Assembly: GCA_030432695.1 (NCBI GenBank) | Contig: JAUILN010000008.1 | Location: forward strand, 124,001 to 188,000 | Source: a bacterium | Lineage (GTDB): Bacteria; Planctomycetota; UBA1135; UBA2386 | DNA: 64,000 nt | Direction: 5' to 3' | Notes under the pieces: generated by a model | Databases searched by the model: none | What the model was told of the DNA's origin: nothing | Seen by the model: only the letters and a program-made list of their open reading frames with translations | Made by a program: the position numbers and the translations under genes | Shown: positions 27,793 to 37,453 of the stretch, piece by piece | Layout of the letters: every line of letters begins with the position of its first letter | Numbering within the stretch: the first letter of the stretch is position 1

Positions 27793-28863
27793 ATGCTCCA
27801 CAGACTCGTCCTCGTCGCAGCACTGATCGTGCTGCCGTCCGTCCACCTCGCCGCGCAGGATCCGGAGACCGCGCCGACCCGCGACATCGTGACGCTCCGC
27901 TCGGGCGACCGACTTTCCGGCACGGTGAAGTCGATCACCGCCGACAAGGTCGTCCTCGAATCGCCGTCGTACGAGACGGTCGAGATCCCCACGCTCGACG
28001 TCGCCTCGGTCACCACGGCCGGCGCGGTGAAGATCGAGACCGGCGACGGCCAGGTCCTGGAGATGCCCGTCCAGGGAATGGACGGCGGCAATCTGCGGAT
28101 CGGCAGCGGCGGCGCGGTGCGCGAGGTCGCGGTCGCCGACCTCGTCGACGTGACGCCGCCCGCAACCTGGTCGGGTTCGTTCAACGTCGGCGCCGCGATG
28201 GCCACCGGCAACACCAACCGCCGGTCCGCGAACGCCGCATTCGACATCAGCCGGAAGGCCGAGGACAACCGCTTCAACGCCAAGGCGACCTGGGACTACG
28301 CGGAAGAGAAGTCGACCGTGGCCGACTCCAACGGATCGACCTCGAGGGACTACCGCCTGGCCCAGCGACGCGTCTACGGCCGCGGCCAGTACGACTATCT
28401 GTTCAACGACCGGCTCTACAGCTACGGCATGGCGAGCGGCGAATACGACGCGATCTCCAACCTCGACCTGCGCCTCATCGTCGGTGTCGGTGCCGGTTAC
28501 ACGTGGCTGGACGAAGAGGACCTGACGTTCTCGACCGAGGCCGGTGTGAACTACGTCGACGAGAACCGCAACCAGAACCGCAGCCCGACGTCGGTGGACT
28601 CGGAGTATGTCGCCGCAAGGGGCGCCTTGAGTCTTCGCTGGCAGGTCGCCGACGACGTCCTGCTGCTGCACGACTCCGAGATCTTCCCGAGCCTGGAGGA
28701 CTCCAGCGACGTCAATGCCCGAGCCGATACCCGGCTGCGCACCACGCTCGCCGAGGATCTGTTCGCACAGCTGCAGTGGATCTTCGACTATGACAACACG
28801 CCAGCCCCGGGCCTGGAGCGAGAGGACCACCGCCTGCTGTTGACCGTCGGCTGGTCGTTCTGA
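27793..28863 (+). CDS. DUF481 outer-membrane barrel protein
   Basis: A 356-aa protein with a signal peptide (MLHRLVLVAALIVLPSVHLAAQ). The first third has a small beta domain (IVTLRSGDRLSGTVKSI, as in LSm-like or SH3-like leaders of these proteins). From about residue 130 amphipathic strands typical of DUF481 begin: WSGSFNVGAAMATGNTNRRS, RVYGRGQYDYLFNDRLYSYG, ending in TVGWSF with a terminal Phe, the outer-membrane sorting signature recognised by BamA. It is predicted to sit in the outer membrane as a salt- or acid-induced barrel of unknown role. The bamA gene in this window could be its insertase. Confidence 0.88.
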   Translation: MLHRLVLVAALIVLPSVHLAAQDPETAPTRDIVTLRSGDRLSGTVKSITADKVVLESPSYETVEIPTLDVASVTTAGAVKIETGDGQVLEMPVQGMDGGNLRIGSGGAVREVAVADLVDVTPPATWSGSFNVGAAMATGNTNRRSANAAFDISRKAEDNRFNAKATWDYAEEKSTVADSNGSTSRDYRLAQRRVYGRGQYDYLFNDRLYSYGMASGEYDAISNLDLRLIVGVGAGYTWLDEEDLTFSTEAGVNYVDENRNQNRSPTSVDSEYVAARGALSLRWQVADDVLLLHDSEIFPSLEDSSDVNARADTRLRTTLAEDLFAQLQWIFDYDNTPAPGLEREDHRLLLTVGWSF

Positions 28864-28914
28864 CCGAGTCAGCCGTGCACTCCGCGGGCACGGTCTGCGG
28901 CGAACGGAGAACTC

Positions 28915-29763
28915 GTGGACCCTTCCGGTAGCAGCCCCCAGGACGCCGTCGATCCGCCGCCGGCGCCGCTCGACGTTCCCGCCGCGGTCCGCGCGTGGCT
29001 TCGTGTCGCGCGCCACGCCTACGGCGACGACCAACCGCTGGCCGCCGCGGGCCGACTGCAGGCACCCCCACCGCCCACGGCGCCGGAGTACGACGCTCCG
29101 CTCGCGCCCACGTCGGCCCCGGAACGCCTCGACGAGTGGGAGGAGGTCGTCGAGCACGCACCCCCACCACCCCTCGCTGGCGAACTCCCCGACGACCTGG
29201 ACGGCCTGCGTCGGATCGTCCAACCGTGCCGCCGCTGCAAGCTGTGCGACACGCGCACCCAGGTGGTGTTCGGCGAAGGCGCCGCAGAGGCCGACGTGCT
29301 GTTCGTCGGCGAAGCCCCCGGGGCCCGGGAGGACGAGTTGGGTCGGCCCTTCGTGGGGCCGGCCGGCCAACTGCTCACCAAGATCATCGAGGGCGGCATG
29401 GGCCTGCGACGCAGCGAGGTCTACATCGCGAACGTCAACAAGTGCCGTCCACCCGGCAACCGAAACCCGGAGCCCGACGAGGTCGCCGCTTGCCTTCCAT
29501 ACCTGCAGGCCCAGATCCGGGCGATCCGGCCCAGGGTCCTCGTCGCCCTGGGAAGGGTCGCGGCGCACAACCTGCTCGGAACCGACGCCCCGATGTCACG
29601 GCTCCGCGGCCGGGAACTCGACTACCAGGGCATCCCGGTGGTCTGCACCTGGCACCCCGCCTACCTGCTCCGCACGCCGTCGGCGAAGCGCGAGACCTGG
29701 GAGGACGTGAAGCGGGTGAATCGCCTTCTCGGCCGGCCCGAGGACCCGCGAGCCGGCACATGA
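28915..29763 (+). CDS. Uracil-DNA glycosylase, iron-sulfur type (family 4/5)
   Basis: The product is 282 aa and starts at GTG 28915, with GGAGA a few bases upstream. The first 90 residues are Pro/Ala-rich and outside the fold. The core begins with a Cys pair (CRRCKLCDTR) that forms part of a 4Fe-4S site. Next are VGEAPGAREDELGRPFVGPAGQLL, NVNKCRPPGNRNPEPDE (another Cys ligand) and the active-site loop TWHPAYLLR. These are the family 4 uracil-DNA glycosylase motifs. The enzyme would remove uracil from DNA in base-excision repair. The long disordered leader is unusual. The gene lies 51 bp after the DUF481 gene and may be cotranscribed. Confidence 0.92.
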   Translation: MDPSGSSPQDAVDPPPAPLDVPAAVRAWLRVARHAYGDDQPLAAAGRLQAPPPPTAPEYDAPLAPTSAPERLDEWEEVVEHAPPPPLAGELPDDLDGLRRIVQPCRRCKLCDTRTQVVFGEGAAEADVLFVGEAPGAREDELGRPFVGPAGQLLTKIIEGGMGLRRSEVYIANVNKCRPPGNRNPEPDEVAACLPYLQAQIRAIRPRVLVALGRVAAHNLLGTDAPMSRLRGRELDYQGIPVVCTWHPAYLLRTPSAKRETWEDVKRVNRLLGRPEDPRAGT

Positions 29764-30026
29764 CGCGAGCCTGTGCCTTCGAGCGCTCGACATCGACCAG
29801 CATCCCGGCGACGACACGACCTCTCCGGATGTTCCACGCGTTCTTGACCCTGATTTGAGCCCCGGCTACGGTCCGGCGCCCATCCCTCGGGATGTCCATC
29901 GCCGGACGTCCCTTCGGGCGGAGACCCCTCGACCCGCTCGGCCAGCGCCCCCTACGGCCCTCTCCCAGGAATCCGCACGGAGTTCGTGACTCCGGCGGCC
30001 GCCTCGGGCCTCTCTCTGGAAGACGT

Positions 30027-32711
30027 ATGAAGACGGTCCCAATCCTCGTCCGCGGACTGGCCCTCTCCTCCGCGTGCCTTCTCTTCGCATGTTCGGGCAC
30101 CCAGGCGCCCGGTGCGGGGACCTCGGACGCCACCGGTTCGTTGCGTGAGTCCGGCTTTAGCCCGATGGACGCCAGCCTGGTAGACGCCAGCCTGGTCGGT
30201 CGGGACTTCGATGCCGAGTCCGGCGCAATCGTCGCGATGCCGCAGGATCCTCAGGATCCAAGCACTCAGGACGTGAACGAGCAGCGCCTCCAGTTCCTGA
30301 TCAACGATGGGCTCGCGCGAGCGCGCCAGGCGATGCAGCTACACCTCCACAAGGAGACGCTGCGCGAAGCCGCTCAGGTCCTCGACCTGGCTCCAGACAA
30401 CGAGGAGGCGCGGACGCTGCTCCTGGCCGCCACCGAAGCGCTCGGCGACCAGACGGCAAAGGTGACTCGCACCTTCGACAATCGGGTCCTGCAGGCGCGG
30501 ATCTCGCTGGAGCGTGATCGCTTCCGCGCCCAGCAGCTGGCCCAGACCGCCGACGCGGAAGTCGAGCTGGGACGCTTCGGCGACGCGATCGACAACTACG
30601 AGAAGGCGCTGCTGATCCTCGAGCTCAACCCGCTGTCGACGCCGGGCTCGGAGCTGCAACAGAACATCGCCCGCCGCCTCGAGATCGCCCAGCAACAGCG
30701 CGGCGAGGCACTCCAGGAAGCCGCAGCCGCCGAGCGCGCTCGCTCGCAGCGCGACCTGGAAGAGGCCGAGCGACGCAAGCGTCTGGAGCGCGATCAGCGC
30801 GTTGCCCGCCTGCTGGTCCAGGCCAACCGTGACTTCCAGCTCAGCAACTTCCGCTCGGCGACCAAGCTGCTCGAGCAGGCGATCGCCCTGGACCCGAACA
30901 ATCAGAACGCCCTCGCGCTCCTCGATCTGTCGAGCCGGGCGAACACCGAGAGCAAGCTCGAGGTCGCTCGGCAGCGCTGGAAGGAAGAGTGGACCGAGAC
31001 CTTCCAGGATCTGGATCACAGCCTCGTCCCGCAGTCGGACACGATCGTCTACGACCTGGCGCGCTGGGCCGAGGTCTCCGAGCGGAGCCCGCTGTCCTTC
31101 ACGCAGCCGGAAGGCCTCGACGATCCCGAGGAGCGCGCGATCCTCGCGAAGCTCGAGAACACGAAGCTCGAACACAACTTCGGTTCGGCTGCGACCCTCG
31201 AGAACTGGGCGGCCTTCTACCAGCGCATCTCGGACGTGATCTTCGTGATCACCCCGTCCGCCCGCGACCTCGGCGAAGATGCGACCACCCTCGAGGAATT
31301 CCGGCTACCGACGATGTCCGTGGCGCAGGCCCTCGATGTGATCCAGGCGCAGACCGGCGTCAAGTGGCACATCCGCGACGGCGTCGTCGAGCTCGTGGAC
31401 ACGGCCACGCCGACGGGCAAGTCGTACATGTTCCCCTACGAGGTGCGTGACATCGTCAACGGCGTGCGCAACCGCCCGGGTCCGAAGCTCAAGCTGACGG
31501 TGCCGGGTGAGGACCTCGACGACTTCGGTTTCGACGACGACGAGCCGGCACCGACCGTGGTCGACGACGGCCGCCTTCAGGATCTGATCCGCAACAACAT
31601 CAACCCGGACGCGTGGGACGAAGGTCTCGCGTCGATGAGCTACAACTCCGGTGCGCTGTTCGTCCGCGCGCCGCGGGCGATGCACGGCCAGATCGAGAAG
31701 CTGCTGAACGATCTCCGCCGGGCGATCGGCATCCAAGTCGACATCGAGGCACGCTTCCTGCGCGTCGAGGACAGCTTCCTCGAAGACGTCGGCGTCGACT
31801 TCCGCGGCCTCGGCGATCAATCCTCCGAGGGCGTCCCGGGACGCGGACTCGAGCAGAACAACCGCAGCAACCTCCGCTTCGACGACTTCGGCCGTCCGGA
31901 GCAGATCAACACGGCGTCGCCGGGCCAGATCGGCACCGGGACCGAGCCGGGCTTCTTCTACGATGACGGCGGCGACGGCGACATCATGGGTCGCACGGAG
32001 CACCTCTACGACTCCACCCTGGGCGGCGGTCCGGGTGAGCTCGACAACTCCGGCGGCCTGGCGCTGCAGTACGCCTTCCTCGACGACACGGAGCTGGAGG
32101 TCATTCTCCGCGCCGTCCAGAAGACCGAGCGCAGCGAGATCGTGGTCGCGCCGCGACTGCTGGTCTACAACAACACCCGCGCCCACATGCAGGCGCTGCG
32201 TCACACCTCCTACATCCGTGACTTCGACGTCGAGATCGCGCAGGCCGCCGCGGTGGCCAACCCGATCGTCGACGTGGTCAACGATGGCGTGGTTCTCGAC
32301 GTGCGCCCGGTGGTCTCCGCTGACCGTCGCTTCATCACGATGGAGCTCCGACCGACGGTCATGGAGCTGCAGCTCCCCATTCCGACCTTCACCACGACTC
32401 TGGGCACCGGCCAGCCGGTCTCGATCCAGCTGCCAGACGTAACCCTGCAGAGCGTGCGGACTACGGTCACCATGCCTGACGGTGGCACGCTGCTGCTCGG
32501 TGGCATGAAGCTCGCCGAGCGTCGCAACCAGGTCTCGGGCATCCCGATTCTCTCGGACATCCCGCTGATCTCGTTCTTCTTCAGCCGCAAGGGCAGCTAC
32601 GTCCTGAACCGGAAGATCATCATCCTGATCCGCGCGACGATCATCATGAACGACGAGTGGGAGCCGACGGTCATCCCGGATAGCTTCGAGACGTTGCTGA
32701 TGGAGAAGTGA
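30027..32711 (+). CDS. TPR-containing secretin lipoprotein (first copy)
   Basis: An 894-aa lipoprotein; ATG 30027 is preceded by GGAAGA. The leader ends in LLFAC, so Cys22 is the lipid-anchor site. Residues 90-320 hold TPR units (EAAQVLDLAPDNEEARTL, FGDAIDNYEKALLILEL, FRSATKLLEQAIALDPNN) around an Arg/Glu-rich coiled coil. An STN-like domain follows (AQALDVIQAQTGVKWHI), then N-type domains ending in IDIEARFL-like DIEARFLRVEDSFLEDVGVDF. The secretin core spans about 690-870 with PDGGTLLLGGMK and IPILSDIPLISFFF. An Asp/Gly-rich insert (DDGGDGDIMGR, near residue 645) is shared with the paralogue at 40740. It should form an outer-membrane pore. It opens the cluster with TPR, ExbB and ExbD genes. 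Confidence 0.9.
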   Translation: MKTVPILVRGLALSSACLLFACSGTQAPGAGTSDATGSLRESGFSPMDASLVDASLVGRDFDAESGAIVAMPQDPQDPSTQDVNEQRLQFLINDGLARARQAMQLHLHKETLREAAQVLDLAPDNEEARTLLLAATEALGDQTAKVTRTFDNRVLQARISLERDRFRAQQLAQTADAEVELGRFGDAIDNYEKALLILELNPLSTPGSELQQNIARRLEIAQQQRGEALQEAAAAERARSQRDLEEAERRKRLERDQRVARLLVQANRDFQLSNFRSATKLLEQAIALDPNNQNALALLDLSSRANTESKLEVARQRWKEEWTETFQDLDHSLVPQSDTIVYDLARWAEVSERSPLSFTQPEGLDDPEERAILAKLENTKLEHNFGSAATLENWAAFYQRISDVIFVITPSARDLGEDATTLEEFRLPTMSVAQALDVIQAQTGVKWHIRDGVVELVDTATPTGKSYMFPYEVRDIVNGVRNRPGPKLKLTVPGEDLDDFGFDDDEPAPTVVDDGRLQDLIRNNINPDAWDEGLASMSYNSGALFVRAPRAMHGQIEKLLNDLRRAIGIQVDIEARFLRVEDSFLEDVGVDFRGLGDQSSEGVPGRGLEQNNRSNLRFDDFGRPEQINTASPGQIGTGTEPGFFYDDGGDGDIMGRTEHLYDSTLGGGPGELDNSGGLALQYAFLDDTELEVILRAVQKTERSEIVVAPRLLVYNNTRAHMQALRHTSYIRDFDVEIAQAAAVANPIVDVVNDGVVLDVRPVVSADRRFITMELRPTVMELQLPIPTFTTTLGTGQPVSIQLPDVTLQSVRTTVTMPDGGTLLLGGMKLAERRNQVSGIPILSDIPLISFFFSRKGSYVLNRKIIILIRATIIMNDEWEPTVIPDSFETLLMEK

Positions 32712-32774
32712 GCGGCGTCGGAAGCCGGACGGCGGCGGGATCGCGAGCGGTCGCTGTCCTCGAAGCCGTCCCCT

Positions 32775-33158
32775 GTAGGCGATGCTGACGCAACGCGTCG
32801 CCCTGGCGGTAAGTCCCTGGCGAATGCACCGAAGGGCGTGACCACGCGGTCGCGCCCTTTTTAGTTGGCGATGCTGACGCATCGCGTCGCCCTGGCGGCA
32901 AGTCCCGGGCGAATGCACCAGGGTTGGCGATGCTGACGCATCGCGTCGCCCTGGCGGCAAGTCCCGGGCGAATGCACCAGAGTTGGCGATGCTGCCGCAT
33001 CGCGTCGCCCTGGCGGCAAGTCCCGGGCGAATGCACCAGAGTTGGCGATGCTGACGCATCGCGTCGCCCTGGCGGCAAGTCCCGGGCGAATGCACCAGAG
33101 TTGGCGATGCTGACGCATCGCGTCGCCCTGGCGGCAAGCCCCGGGCGAATGCACCAGA
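32775..33158. repeat. 59-bp tandem repeat array (five copies plus one divergent)
   Basis: Five near-identical 59-bp units start at 32864, 32923, 32982, 33041 and 33100. A sixth, diverged unit lies at 32775-32830, separated by 33 bases that form a terminator. Units differ by single changes, for example TGAC to TGCC in the third full copy. Each unit contains an inverted repeat, CGATGC-TGAC-GCATCG, and a second, wider dyad GGCGA/TCGCC. Because 59 is not a multiple of three, long open frames appear antisense across the array; I consider them spurious. The array sits between the first secretin gene and the TPR gene. Confidence 0.9.
32832..32862 (+). terminator. Rho-independent terminator after the first secretin gene
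   Basis: The stem AGGGCGTGACC pairs with GGTCGCGCCCT (11 pairs with one G-T wobble) around the loop ACGC and is followed by five T residues. It lies 121 bases after the secretin stop at 32711, between the diverged and the canonical repeat units. It is the clearest intrinsic terminator in the window and implies that the downstream TPR genes need their own promoter. Confidence 0.88.
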
Positions 33159-33389
33159 GGGCCCACGCGAGACGAGCACACCCTCCCCGCCGCGCGTCCG
33201 CCCCCCTCACTCCCCCTCCCCCCACGGTGGATTCACCTGAACCCGCCGATATACTCCGCCGTTCCCTCACGGCTGGCGCGGAATCGACCCCTCCCGCAGC
33301 CAAATCCAGGCCACGCCAGATCCCACTCACGTCGACCGGGATCCGCCTGATTCGTGCGACCTCCACGGCTCCGAGCCACTGAGACGACG
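33159..33389. other. Spacer likely holding the promoter of the TPR gene
   Basis: About 230 bases after the repeat array. It is C-rich at first (CCCCCTCACTCCCCCTCCCC near 33205), then contains AT-richer words such as GATATACTCCGCCG near 33247. No gene is supported. The 960-residue TPR gene must be started from here if the terminator upstream is efficient. Confidence 0.4.
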
Positions 33390-36272
33390 ATGAGCAGAAC
33401 GACCGCGCTGGGCGCGTTCGGCGGGCTCTTCCTTGCCGCCTTCACCCCGGTCTTGGCGCAGACATCGCAGCTGCAACGCGATGTCGAGTTCGTCCGCAAG
33501 CTGGCGAACGAACTGCGCTTCATCTCCCTGGCTCAGGCCGAAGCCGAACAGCTGCGCACCACCTATCGCGACAGCAGCGACTTCAAGCAGGTCCTCCAGC
33601 TCGAGATCGAGATCTCGCTGGCTGGCGCCCGAGTCCTTCCGCCCGAGGAACGGCGCACGATGTATCAGTCGGCGCTGGAGAAGTCGCAGGACCTCATCGG
33701 CCGCTACTCCGACGACCCGGTCGCAAATCAGGCGCGCCGCACACTCGTGCAGGCCGCCTACGAATACGGCCAGTTCCTTCTCGACGAGATCGAACTCGCA
33801 CGGGACGAAGCACCGGACAAGCTTCCTGAGCTCCTCGAAGCCGCCGACGGCGTGTTCCGCGCCGGTATCGACGCCTGCGACAGCGTCATGAGCGGCCTCG
33901 ACGCGTTCCGCTACAAGGAAGGCACGCCACAGCAGAACGAGCTGTTCCAGATGTGGCTCTACAAGGGAATCCTGCAACGTGAGCGCGCGCGTTCGGCTCC
34001 GGAGCGCGACCGCCCGGTGATGGCCGACCTGGCGCGCACGACCCTCGAGGAACTGATCTTCGAGGCAGGAGAGCACACCCTCCGCGGTCAACGAGCGTTC
34101 TTCGAGTACGCCAAGGTCGGCGAGGTGCTCGGCGAGTTCGACGCGGCGCTGAGCAACTACAAGGACACCATCGAGATCGTGAAGTCGGCTCTCGATGAGG
34201 CGCAGGACATCGGACTGTCACGCGAAGCGCAGGAGCTGATGTTCTGGCTGCTGCAGCAGGCCTACGACGCCGGGGCAGCGGTCCTCTTCAAGCAGGGCAG
34301 GGTCGACGCGACCACGCAGTTCATCAGCGAGTTCCGCGCCGACCTCGGCACCTACGGCGCACAGGGCGCCGAGCCCCTCGCCATCGCCCACCCCCAGTAC
34401 GGCCATCCGGTGTTCCTCACCGAGGCCCAAGCGATGGCCGAGTCCGGCAACCCGGAGCTGGTCGGCCAGGCGCTGCTGCAGGTGCAGAAGATCAATGACC
34501 TGCACCCCAACGACTTCATCGGCCAGCGCGCCAAGGCTGTGCTGAAGGACATTCTCGAGATCCAGTCGAGCATGGTCAGCGGCGCGCTGCTGTTCGAGGT
34601 CGCGAAGGGTGACTTCCAGGCCCGCGAGTACGAGAAGGCTGCGCAGGGTTTCAAGGCAGCCTACGCCGCGATGAGCCCGGGCGAACGCGACGAGAGTGGC
34701 CTCGACTTGTTCCTGGACCTCTCTCGCTGTTTCGGCATCCAGCAGCGTCCGCTCGAGGCCGTCCTCGCCGCGGTCGAAGGCCTCGAGCGCCACGGCCGGG
34801 AAGGCACCGAGACCACGCAGCCGGAGGACCTCGCCGACGTCCTCGAACAGGCCTGGAACCTCTACAACCGCAACGCCAAGAACGACGCAGACGAGGCGCT
34901 GCAGCCGCTGCGGGAGAAGGTCCTGCAGATGCTGGGCGAGTTCGGCGGCGAAGACAGCGAAGCCAAGCTGCGCTGGCGGGAAGGCAACCAGCTTCTCCGC
35001 GACGAGAAGTATGCCGACGCGGTCGGCACTTTCGCGCAGGTCCCCCAGGACACTCCGTATTACGAACCTGCCCAGGGCCGCATCGTGGTCTGCTGGCAGA
35101 TCGCGGGCGACTTCGCGAAGGCCCGCAAGGCGATCGCCGACTACCGCGCCTGGCTGGGCACCGACGCCGCAGCGCTCGAAGGCGACCAACTCGACCTGAT
35201 CAAGAACCGCAAGGCCACCGAGGCCACGATGGCGTTCTACGACGCCTACATGGACTACCTCGAGGCGACCGGCCAAGCCGGTGGATCGGCGACGGACACG
35301 ACCAAGTACCAGCCGACCATTGTCAAGATCCAGTCGTTCCTGTCGCAGCACGCCGAGAACGGGCCCAACTACGTCGCGCGTAGCTACGACATGGTCGCGC
35401 GGATGTATGCCGAGCTCGGTCAGGTCGCGAAGGCCGAGGAAGCCTATCGCACCCTGCGTAGCAAGGAGCCGAACAGCCCGATCGTCCCGCTTCTGGCGAC
35501 CGCGATCTTCAAGGCCCACTACGACTCTGTGAAGGCGCTGGAGACCGAGTATCAGACGCTCGAGTCGAAGAACCCGAAGGATCCGGCGCTGACCGGAGTC
35601 GCCAAGCGCCTGGAGGACGCCCGCCGAGCGGCACTTGCGTCTGGCCTCGACTACCTCGAGAACGCGACGACTCCGCAATACGGCGTGCTCTACAACACGT
35701 TGTCGATCGCGTCGGACCTGAAGGAGTGGAAGACCGTCGAGCGGGTCGGCCGCAAGGTCGTCGAGCTCTTCGCCAACGACGCCACCGAAGGTGAGAAGGT
35801 CGAGAAGTTCGTCACGCCAGCGCTCGGCGAGGCCCTGCTCCGGCAACGCAACTTCCGTGACGCGGTGCCCTTCCTCGAAGCCGCTGCGAAGGCGAACCCG
35901 AACAACTACCCGGTCAAGCGGCTACTCAGCCTCGCCCAAGGCGGTTGGTACGAATACAACGATCTCGGTACCTTGGTCGAAGTCAATGGACTCGACCAGC
36001 CAAAGGAGGCCTACCAGCGGCACTGGACCGAGTACCGCAAGTACATCCAGGCGACCGGTGTCGAGCAGTACAGTCTGGAGTGGTACGAGTTCTACTGGGA
36101 ACTGTTCGCGTTCGCCGCCCGCGCCGCCAACAAGGGCGACAGCGAGATGGAGGGGATCCGAGACAGCCTCTACTCGATCGCAGCCTCGATCGATGACTTC
36201 GAGACGCTGAAGACCAAGCGGGGCAAGCGGGGCCAAGAGCTGCACGGCCTCTTCAACTCAGTGCGCCGCTGA
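33390..36272 (+). CDS. Large secreted TPR-solenoid protein
   Basis: The product is 960 aa from ATG 33390; the frame has an earlier ATG at 33354, but residue 13 onward reads as a signal peptide (GAFGGLFLAAFTPVLAQ). The mature chain is helical and rich in TPR-like pairs, with typical A-helix and B-helix words such as YAKVGEVLGEFDAALSNYKD, YADAVGTFAQVPQDTPYYE, GDFAKARKAIADY and GQVAKAEEAYRTLRSKEPNS. No enzymatic motif is seen. It would lie in the periplasm as a scaffold. Its place between the secretin and the ExbB/ExbD genes suggests that it connects the outer-membrane pore to the inner-membrane motor. The next TPR gene follows after 44 bp. Confidence 0.87.
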   Translation: MSRTTALGAFGGLFLAAFTPVLAQTSQLQRDVEFVRKLANELRFISLAQAEAEQLRTTYRDSSDFKQVLQLEIEISLAGARVLPPEERRTMYQSALEKSQDLIGRYSDDPVANQARRTLVQAAYEYGQFLLDEIELARDEAPDKLPELLEAADGVFRAGIDACDSVMSGLDAFRYKEGTPQQNELFQMWLYKGILQRERARSAPERDRPVMADLARTTLEELIFEAGEHTLRGQRAFFEYAKVGEVLGEFDAALSNYKDTIEIVKSALDEAQDIGLSREAQELMFWLLQQAYDAGAAVLFKQGRVDATTQFISEFRADLGTYGAQGAEPLAIAHPQYGHPVFLTEAQAMAESGNPELVGQALLQVQKINDLHPNDFIGQRAKAVLKDILEIQSSMVSGALLFEVAKGDFQAREYEKAAQGFKAAYAAMSPGERDESGLDLFLDLSRCFGIQQRPLEAVLAAVEGLERHGREGTETTQPEDLADVLEQAWNLYNRNAKNDADEALQPLREKVLQMLGEFGGEDSEAKLRWREGNQLLRDEKYADAVGTFAQVPQDTPYYEPAQGRIVVCWQIAGDFAKARKAIADYRAWLGTDAAALEGDQLDLIKNRKATEATMAFYDAYMDYLEATGQAGGSATDTTKYQPTIVKIQSFLSQHAENGPNYVARSYDMVARMYAELGQVAKAEEAYRTLRSKEPNSPIVPLLATAIFKAHYDSVKALETEYQTLESKNPKDPALTGVAKRLEDARRAALASGLDYLENATTPQYGVLYNTLSIASDLKEWKTVERVGRKVVELFANDATEGEKVEKFVTPALGEALLRQRNFRDAVPFLEAAAKANPNNYPVKRLLSLAQGGWYEYNDLGTLVEVNGLDQPKEAYQRHWTEYRKYIQATGVEQYSLEWYEFYWELFAFAARAANKGDSEMEGIRDSLYSIAASIDDFETLKTKRGKRGQELHGLFNSVRR

Positions 36273-36316
36273 TCTCTCCGACCCGAACGCGAATCAACCT
36301 ACGACGAGGCTTCGAG

Positions 36317-37453
36317 ATGAATCGCTCCTACGAGAAGACCGTGCTCCAACTGGCCCTCGCGGTCGCCACGCTCACTGCCGGGTCGGCATCGACCAGCGCG
36401 CAGGACACGATCTCGACGACGACTGGCCGCCGCATCCGCGGCGTCGAGATCACCGCGTTGACCTCCCGCGCGGTGCAGTACGATCAGGACGGCACCGCAG
36501 GCGAAGTACCCGCGAGCCAGGTGCTGGAGATCCGCTGGGGTGACGCGCCCGAGTCGTATCAGCTTGGCCGTGGATCGGCGAACGGCGGCGACTTCGACGC
36601 CGCGTCCGACCAGTTCGCTCAGGCCGCACAGGACACCAGCCGCGCCGTCCTCAAGACCGAGTGCGAGTTCCTTGCCGCGGAGGCGCTGTCGCGCGCCGCG
36701 GGCTCCGACCAGGGCAAGGCGCAGCGCGCCGCGGACATGCTCGGCGACTGGCTCGGGTCGAACGCCGACAACTTCCGCGCGCCCGACGCGCTGATGGCGC
36801 GCGGCAGAGCGTTGCTCGGCGCGGGCTCCCCCGCCCAGGCCGAGACGACCTTCAAGACGTTGGCCGACGACAGCCTGGCAAAGAACTGGGCGCCGATCTG
36901 GAACGTACGCGCCAAGGTCGAGCAGGCACGCGCCCTGATGGCCGCAGAGAACTTCGCCGGCGCCCGCACCGCGTTCCGCAGCGCGGCATCCGCAGCCAAG
37001 GCCGTGACCGGCACCGAGTACAAGTCCGAAGTCGACTCCCTGACTGCTGCCGCGAGTGTGGGCGTCGGCGAGACGATGATCCGCGAAGGCAACTTCAAGG
37101 ACGCTCTCGACTACTTCCGCGAACTCGGCGGCCGGGATGCGGACCTCGCGGTGAAAGCTGCGGCGAAGGCCGGCGAGGGCCAAGCGCTCTATCTACAAGC
37201 GCAATCCAAGGGCGGGCAGGAAGGCCTGCGAGGCGCACAACTCGCGCTGGCAATGGCGTCGGTCTTGGATCCCCTCGGCGGCGAGACCTCGGCGAAGGCC
37301 CTCTACTACTCGGGCATGGTGCTGCTCGCCCTCGGACCCGACCGCGAGACCTCGACCTTCAAACAGCGCGCGTTCGATTACTTCGAGACCGTCGTCAAGT
37401 TCTACGGCTCCACGTCGTGGGCCGTGCTCGCCGCCGAAGAGTTGCGCCGGTGA
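36317..37453 (+). CDS. Secreted TPR protein
   Basis: A 378-aa protein with a signal peptide (LALAVATLTAGSASTSAQ). Residues 30-75 form a small beta domain (GRRIRGVEITALTSRAVQYDQDG), similar in style to the leader domain of the DUF481 protein at 27793. The rest is a TPR array (FDAASDQFAQAAQDTS, AQAETTFKTLADDS, AGARTAFRSAAS, FKDALDYFRELGG). It is a second periplasmic scaffold of the cluster. A weak GAGG lies close to the start. It is followed by a 401-bp spacer before exbB, so the two may be separate transcription units. Confidence 0.84.
   Translation: MNRSYEKTVLQLALAVATLTAGSASTSAQDTISTTTGRRIRGVEITALTSRAVQYDQDGTAGEVPASQVLEIRWGDAPESYQLGRGSANGGDFDAASDQFAQAAQDTSRAVLKTECEFLAAEALSRAAGSDQGKAQRAADMLGDWLGSNADNFRAPDALMARGRALLGAGSPAQAETTFKTLADDSLAKNWAPIWNVRAKVEQARALMAAENFAGARTAFRSAASAAKAVTGTEYKSEVDSLTAAASVGVGETMIREGNFKDALDYFRELGGRDADLAVKAAAKAGEGQALYLQAQSKGGQEGLRGAQLALAMASVLDPLGGETSAKALYYSGMVLLALGPDRETSTFKQRAFDYFETVVKFYGSTSWAVLAAEELRR

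Noticed and set aside
32775..33158. Possible CRISPR array
   Set aside because: Units are contiguous with a 59-bp period and no unique spacers; no cas gene is near.
32597..33366. Minus-strand open frames across the tandem array (up to 231 aa)
   Set aside because: They arise because 59 is not a multiple of three, so the same DNA is read in all three frames; the resulting peptides have no domain.
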